Assembly (NCBI RefSeq): GCF_025602895.1
Contig: NW_026516266.1
Span: 210,798-274,797, forward strand
Source of the DNA: Polychytrium aggregatum
Taxonomy: Eukaryota; Chytridiomycota; Chytridiomycetes; Polychytriales
DNA length: 64,000 bases
Reading direction: 5' to 3'
The notes under the pieces are model-generated. The model saw nothing but the letters and a program-made list of their open reading frames with translations, had not been told where the DNA came from and did no database searches. Shown here piece after piece: positions 58,250-64,000 of this stretch (the first letter of the stretch is position 1; each line of letters begins with the position of its first letter). Position numbers and translations under genes: made by a program.

Positions 58250-59072
58250 GTCGCTAGTATGCATCCCTCTTGCACCCTTTCGCCACTGGGGCTGTGTACC
58301 TCCAGCACTGTGCCTCTGAGCGATTCACATGCCCTTGCGGCTGACTCGCACTCCCTCCCCCCTCCTCCTTCGAAGAAAATACACCTGCAGTGGACAGGCA
58401 GTGGCTTGCAATGATCATGTCTCACCTTGGCCCGTCTCACTGAGATGATCAAGCACCTGGCGCCGTTGCCCAGTTGACTATTTGACTGGCTCACAGACCC
58501 GGCTGGTGGTCAGAGGCCTGTGTGGCTGCACCTTTCCCAAAGCCAAGCGGGACACCTTGTTTTGAGTCAGGGCTGCCGTTTTATTCTGGATCTGAATACA
58601 CTCGTCACGACCAAACGGTGGGCTCACAGCGCCTGGAGGCCAAGCGGCTCGAGCAGCCCGAGTATCTTGACATCGAGAAACCATGGAGTGTCGCCCAGAG
58701 GACCGATTGCATCCACCATTTTGTTCACAATCGTGAGTGAGATATTCGATAGCAAAGAGCACAGCACAACACAGCACAGGATGGAGGAGGAGGAGGAGGA
58801 GGAGGAGGAGGAAGAAAGTGACGTACAGGGCAAGAAGGGCCTTGGGGGAATGAGCAAACAGAGGCGGGAGCAGCAAGTCCGCCGCAGGAGCGGCAAGGTA
58901 CAAAGATGAAGCGGTGCGGGCAAGCGATGGCAGACAGACAGGCGGCGGCTCGCTCTTGGCGCAGCGGCCAGGGCACAGATGGAGAGTCGAATATGGAGCA
59001 GCAGTGCGGCTTGACAGGGACGGTGGTATGGAAGCAGATACAGCAAATGGCTGTTGTTCGCGCCCAGCGCTC
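58250..59072. other. Convergent intergenic gap
   Basis: This holds the 3' regions of CWC22 (plus) and the RhoGEF (minus). A (GGA)n tract of about ten units lies at 58784-58812. No gene is recognised. Confidence 0.6.
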
Positions 59073-62000
59073 TCACGACTTGATCTGCAAGTCCTGGCTG
59101 GGGCTGTGGCTGTCGGAGGACCGCGGACGAACACGAAATATGGACTGAGAATCAAAGGCCGTGTCGGAGACGCCGTGGATGAGCGAGGAGTCGATGTTGA
59201 GAGGCCGGAGGTTGGTGACGGGTATCACTTGGCTGAGTATCCCTGTGTCCACATGGCGCACCTCGATAAAGGTGGGATCGAAAGCAAGGACGTATGGTGG
59301 GACATATGCTGTTCGAGGAAGGCAGATTCGGGGGTGGAGAGTGGGTGGGCAGAAAGCGACGACAGCGGACAACCGAGACGATGAGTACGGGGCATATCCA
59401 GCAAGCCGACAGGAACATCCACGATCCGACCAGATGGAGGCAAACGAGCTTACCGAATGCCGTGGGGGCTCCCGACCAATTGATCAACAGCTCGGTATTG
59501 GTATGCTTGCCGAGCTTGTTGACATAGAAGGCGAACTCTGTGCAAACCAACGCCAAGTCGAGAAAGTGGCGGCGAAGTGAGCGGGAGGCAACAATCCAAC
59601 CAAGTGATCATGACGGGCTGTTGCCTTGGGGAGGGAGGGTTTCGCTGTGGCTCTCTCTGCCAAGGTACCACAGGATGCACTCCGCTCCGGCGGGTGAGGA
59701 ACTCAGTATACCAGGATAGCAGAGTAAAAACTCTCCGTCACGGACGCGAAAAATGGCGATGGACTTGAGATTGTCTCGCTTGCGGAACTGGTTGAGCGAC
59801 TCGTCTTGGGGATCCAGTAGCTCTGTCATGTTCCGGAACAGCGCCGAGCGAGCAATGGTCGAGGTACAGCAAGGTCAGAGTCCCACAAAGCAACAATTAC
59901 CCACCAACATGAACAGACAGACAGATCGACGGCCAGACAGATAGACAGACGCAGGGGCCCACCTTGGCTGCTCAGCGTCTCCAGGTCGACAACCTCGAAC
60001 CCCTTTTGACTGCCAACGCACAGTTTGTTCTTCAAGAAATAGACAGTGCTTGATTCGGCAGGAATATAAAACTCCTGCAATGATCGAATGAGTTGCTGGC
60101 TACATATCACTGCGGGTCGCACATATTGCTGCGGATCGCACATATTGCTGTGGGTTGCACATATTGCTCTTGATCGAACGCAATATCCCAGGATCATATG
60201 CGCACATGCATACACACCGCTGTGCCCGTCGCCGCTGGCGACACTCTCTACCTACCTTCAGGATTTTCATCGAATCTCCTCCGGACCGGAACAGCTTGGC
60301 GAAACGATTGGCCTTCTTCCTTGTGTTGCCCTGGTCCACAGGCTCGAAAATCTTGATGGTCGACGACAGCGTGGTGGACCGGACCGTGCATATCACGGTC
60401 TTGCCCATAAATGCACCAAGCTTGAAGAAACTGACGGGGCTGGTGATCTTCTTGGACCGCTTCTGGGCGGCTTCCTGCTGTCCTTCGTTGAGGAGATCCA
60501 AGGGAAACGTCCACAGGGTCGAGGCTATGCCAGCAACAAAGAGTTCATGGCTCAGTGCTTTGCCCGACAGCGAGGGACGCTTCTCTTTACCGATTGACCA
60601 CTGGCGCGACGGTATTTTGCCGATAACGACGCATGGACATCCGATCAACCGCCTCTGCAGCGTTCTCTGCCATGCCGCACAACTCACCAGCAAGGATCGC
60701 AATTGTCTCGAAATCCTGGAGCACCTCGATCTGGGTGACTTTCTCGAGTTCCAGGACATGCTGAAACGCCGCCGTCCGGATATCAGTCGGAAAGTTGAGG
60801 CTATTCTCCGGACCGAGCCACAGCCCGTTGTCGGTGCCGAGGATGAGTCGGCTTCCGATTGCCGCTGAGCAGTTGACCTTGGAGTGATTGGTTAGGTTGG
60901 TGTCGACAAGGGTAACGACCTCGAATATCCGTTGGCTGTCGACCAGAACCTTTGACTGCTTGTCGATTGCTTCCCGCCAGGCGCGCCGGTCTGCGTGGCT
61001 CGAGGCATACAGAGTATACGTGCCGCCAAACCGCCCCAGATGGATGACGGTGACGGGGAAGCCTTTCTCGGTGAGGCTCGAGGACGATTTGGGAGCTGTT
61101 GCGGTCGAGGACGTGCGAATGTCCTTGGAGGACTCTCTGCGGTCGAGGGTTACTTTGAGGAAGAGAGCTGACTGTCGATTGGCTTGTACCGTCCTGTCGG
61201 TGCCGAGCACCAGCAGTTCGAGAGGGATTGGCTGTGGGCCAGAGACGTAACCAAGCACGGGCGATCCGCAGCGCATACAGAGCGGATGAGAGGCGTTAGA
61301 CGGAGTGCATCGAGTCGAAAGAGACAACCAGCACTACTGGGGTATCCAATACAAGGCAGATCATGGCAGGCGGTATGCTCGCCGTGCTGCCGTTGACTCT
61401 GCCCCAGCGACTTGCCTTCTTGAACACCTTGAACCCGGTTTTCTTGACCTTGGTCAAGAGTAGGCAGTGATCGAACAGAAATATGTGAAGCGACAGGTCC
61501 GTCGCCGCTTTCTTGAAGGTCATTGTGCCGTCTCGCACAAACAGTCTCGACGGATCCGTGAGTTGCAGATCCTGAGGTGGTGGGAGTGGGAGCCAAACCA
61601 AAGCCGCACGAATCGAGATGTGCCGGCAACGAGAGAAATAAAGGGGCGGTGAGTGGATCGCCATTTTCGACTTCAAACCCGCCAGTTTACTGGCAAGCAT
61701 AACAATGCCAGTGCGGCTACTGACTGCCGAGTGTAGCTGTATCGGCGCGCATGGGCCGCACAATGGCACCCACCTCATACTCCCCCGGCGGCCACAGAAT
61801 CTTGTGATGCAGCCGCGCCAGCTTCAGAATGTTGTCGGCCTTGCCGGCTTCGGTGTTGATCCGCTGCAGGACGTCGCGAATAACCTTGATCGAGTTACTG
61901 ATGAGCAATTGATCGGGATGCTCCTCCGATGTGTATTTGAGAACATTCTCGAGCAGCAGAGGGTATCGCCCCATCCGCGTCACGGGCCGTCCCAGGAAGC

Positions 62001-64000
62001 TTTGGATTGGCAAACGCCGGCTGTCGGGGTGTCGCTCGACTTCCTACAATGCGAGAGGATGACCACAGTTAAGCTAAAGCACAGCTACACATGCCACATT
62101 CATCAGGACATGTGAACACCATGTGAAACAGCTATGGGAGAGAGTTTCTGTTCTAGATGTGAAGCAGGTTGACCAGCGGGTCGGCGGTCGCGCTGGGACG
62201 GCAGACTCATATCCTTTGATATGTACCTGAAGCAGCTTGGCGAAATCGGGGTTCTGGGCAATCTCAACGTCGAGGGTGTTTTTGGCATAGACCTGCTTGG
62301 CGCCATATTCGACAAAATGAGAGAACTCGTTGACCACGCCCAGGAATATATCGCCAATCTTGGAAACGATGTAGTTTTCGCTTTGGCGAGCCAAGAGCTG
62401 CCGACACAGCTTGGAGTTGATTGCATGGATTTGGCCAATGTTCAAGAAGACTTCTTTGACAAAGTCGTCGCGCCGTGTGTCCGGGACAATATCCGATTCC
62501 TTCAGTCGCTTGACATAGAGCTTCCCACCAAGAATGTCGAAAGGGGAGGTGAGCAGGCTACCCAGCATGCTCAATGTCCATATCAAACCACTATCTGGGG
62601 GAAATGAAGCCAAGGCAGAGGAGCAGTCGACAAAGAGCCTACATTCTGCACCAGCGCCAGGTCCGCAACAAACTCTTGCTCAGTGTGGATGATTTCATAG
62701 ATAATCTCTTGCCGCTTCCGCTCCTTGTCCGAGGTCGAAGCCAAGACTTCCTCAGGCACAACGGCAGACCATAGCTGATTCAGTTCCATCGTGGGGCAAG
62801 TTCAAGTCCGAACCAAGGCAGGGAGGGCACCGACATTCCAGGGATTGAGTCGATATGCCGCACAGGAGGGGTTAGCCGCCACAATAAGCCCAACCGACAG
62901 CGTTCATTGCATTGGCGACATCAACAAAAACAGACACAGTCGACGAGCATGTAGTCCTTCGTTCAAGCCAAGCAGCCGCAACAGAAAGCGAACCTTGTTG
63001 TGATTCGAGCTTCCGCGATGGAGCTGCGTGACTTGGTTGCTGACTCGAGTTTGCTGCTCCAGGCGCCGCGGGCAGGCGATGCTGTAGCATAGTTTCTCGC
63101 GGGTACATGTGGGCGAGTAGCAATCCGTGAGGAGAGTGAACACTCCAACGGGAGTATCGTCGGTGAAGTTGAGAGACAGTGGGGTTGGCTCGTTGTTTGG
63201 CGAGGCTGAATCGATGCCGTCGGCCTCGAGCATGTTGATTTCGCTATGGGCCGTGATGCCTCGGGCAAGGCGGATCGATGAGATCGAGACACTGAACTGG
63301 TACAGTTCGTGCGGCGAGTCGCGCAAACGGTTGGTTGTAGTGGACATCGTGGAAGAAACTTTTGGGACTCAAGAGCTCGGCCGATGAGGATGGCGAGATT
63401 CCGATCGGTAGTTTTGATAATGTATGCCAGAGTATCCTAGGACGGTAGAAGAACAAGCAAAAGACATGAGGCGGGGAGGAACCGACGCCAAGTGAGTCGG
63501 TTTGTTGCTGGGTTGTCGACGATGGGACCGCGGAGGTGGGCCTTGGGCTTGAGCGGCAAGGGGGGCAACATGCCAAACGAGAGTTCCACCAGAGGCACTC
63601 GGCTTTATGGCACCCCGCTTGGAGCCTGCATGGCTTTGGCGGCTCTGGCTGGCTGTCGGATGGACGAATGAAGAGGCCCAAGGCACACCATCGCCGAGGC
63701 GCCGACAGGGGCCCCGAAACAGCATGCATGGTGAAGGAATAGCCACACGCATACCACAGCTTCGGCCCCGGTGAACGAGTCCTTATACTCCAACGAGTCC
63801 TTGACATGGGTATCGAGCCGGAGGATGGCCCGAAAGGCCATCGCAACCTGCGAGAGGATGGCCGTGTAGATGACCGGCAGATTCAATGCCTCATATGGGG
63901 TCGCTGAAGCGCTGCCCCTGGCGCCCCTCCGATAGCTGCTGGCCGAAACCGAATCTCGGGTGACGGCGGACTCTGTGGACCGGCTTCGGGCGCGGAAGCT
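59073..64000 (-). CDS. Rho1-type GEF with DEP, DH, PH and CNH domains (partial)
   Basis: This multi-exon gene runs off the right edge. Read 5' to 3': a DEP domain (AILSQVAMAFRAILRLDTH, LEYKDSFTGAEAV, then DTLAYIIKTTDRNLAILIGR); the DH domain (ERKRQEIIYEIIHTEQEFVA, FVKEVFLNIGQIHAINSKLC, PIQSFLGRPVTRMGRYPLLL); a PH domain (LFVRDGTMTFKKAATDLSLH, FLFDHCLLLTKVKKTGFKVF); and a citron-homology domain (SSTVYFLKNKLCVGSQKGFE, YVNKLGKHTNTELLINWSG), ending SQDLQIKS. This is the Rom2/Rgf1 architecture, which activates Rho1 for cell-wall synthesis and integrity signalling. Near 63325-63362 the DEP motif QKFFHDVHY-NRLRDS is spread over three frames, implying two extra bases. Confidence 0.88.

Overview
The window is nuclear DNA of a fungus, most probably an early-diverging, chytrid-like one. 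That placement is inference. The genes are intron-rich, with many GT-AG introns of about 60-150 nt and two apparent GC-AG introns. Several have orthologues that are patchy in, or absent from, Dikarya (HRQ1, a KLRAQ-type PPP1R21, Rheb, a GRAM/TBC/EF-hand RabGAP). A Fanzor nuclease gene is also present, and Fanzors are known from chytrids. The standard genetic code fits every gene read.

Layout. Positions 1-4600 hold two different Ty3/Gypsy-type retrotransposons on the minus strand. Element 1 (gag 906-1901, protease/pol running off the left edge) appears to sit inside the pol of element 2 (gag 3134-4225, pol cut near 2400). Each has a textbook -1 frameshift heptamer just before its gag stop. From 5 to 39 kb come host genes: HRQ1 (minus), a small mitochondrial-type protein (plus), a bromodomain-like protein (minus), RPL19 (minus), a 48-residue membrane protein (plus), mitochondrial uS19m (minus), PPP1R21/KLRAQ (plus), TAF5 (minus), mitochondrial mS45/Bot1 (plus), a GRAM-TBC-EF-hand RabGAP (minus), YIP1 (plus) and CTU1/NCS6 (plus). 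At 39-43 kb lie a secreted I9-domain inhibitor and a Fanzor (TnpB-like) gene, both minus. Two short relics of a Fanzor-like RuvC-II segment lie at about 39.1 and 28.0 kb. From 43 to 64 kb come a tentative small gene, a rhomboid protease (plus), a DEDDh exonuclease (minus), Rheb GTPase (minus), an IQ-CH-DH protein (minus), CWC22 (plus) and a DEP-DH-PH-CNH Rho1-type GEF (minus) that runs off the right edge.

The genes are housekeeping and are not co-ordinated as one pathway. Small-GTPase regulators are well represented (RabGAP, Rheb, two DH proteins). Translation is represented by RPL19, uS19m, mS45 and CTU1, and nuclear gene expression by TAF5, CWC22 and the bromodomain protein. Simple-sequence and minisatellite repeats are common, and most of the longer ones fall inside introns.

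The most unusual item is the Fanzor gene. Its third RuvC catalytic motif and the last part of its zinc finger are intact, but in a reading frame shifted by one base from the main ORF. A second, apparently double, one-base disturbance in the DEP domain of the right-hand RhoGEF means that sequence error must be excluded before either break is called biological.
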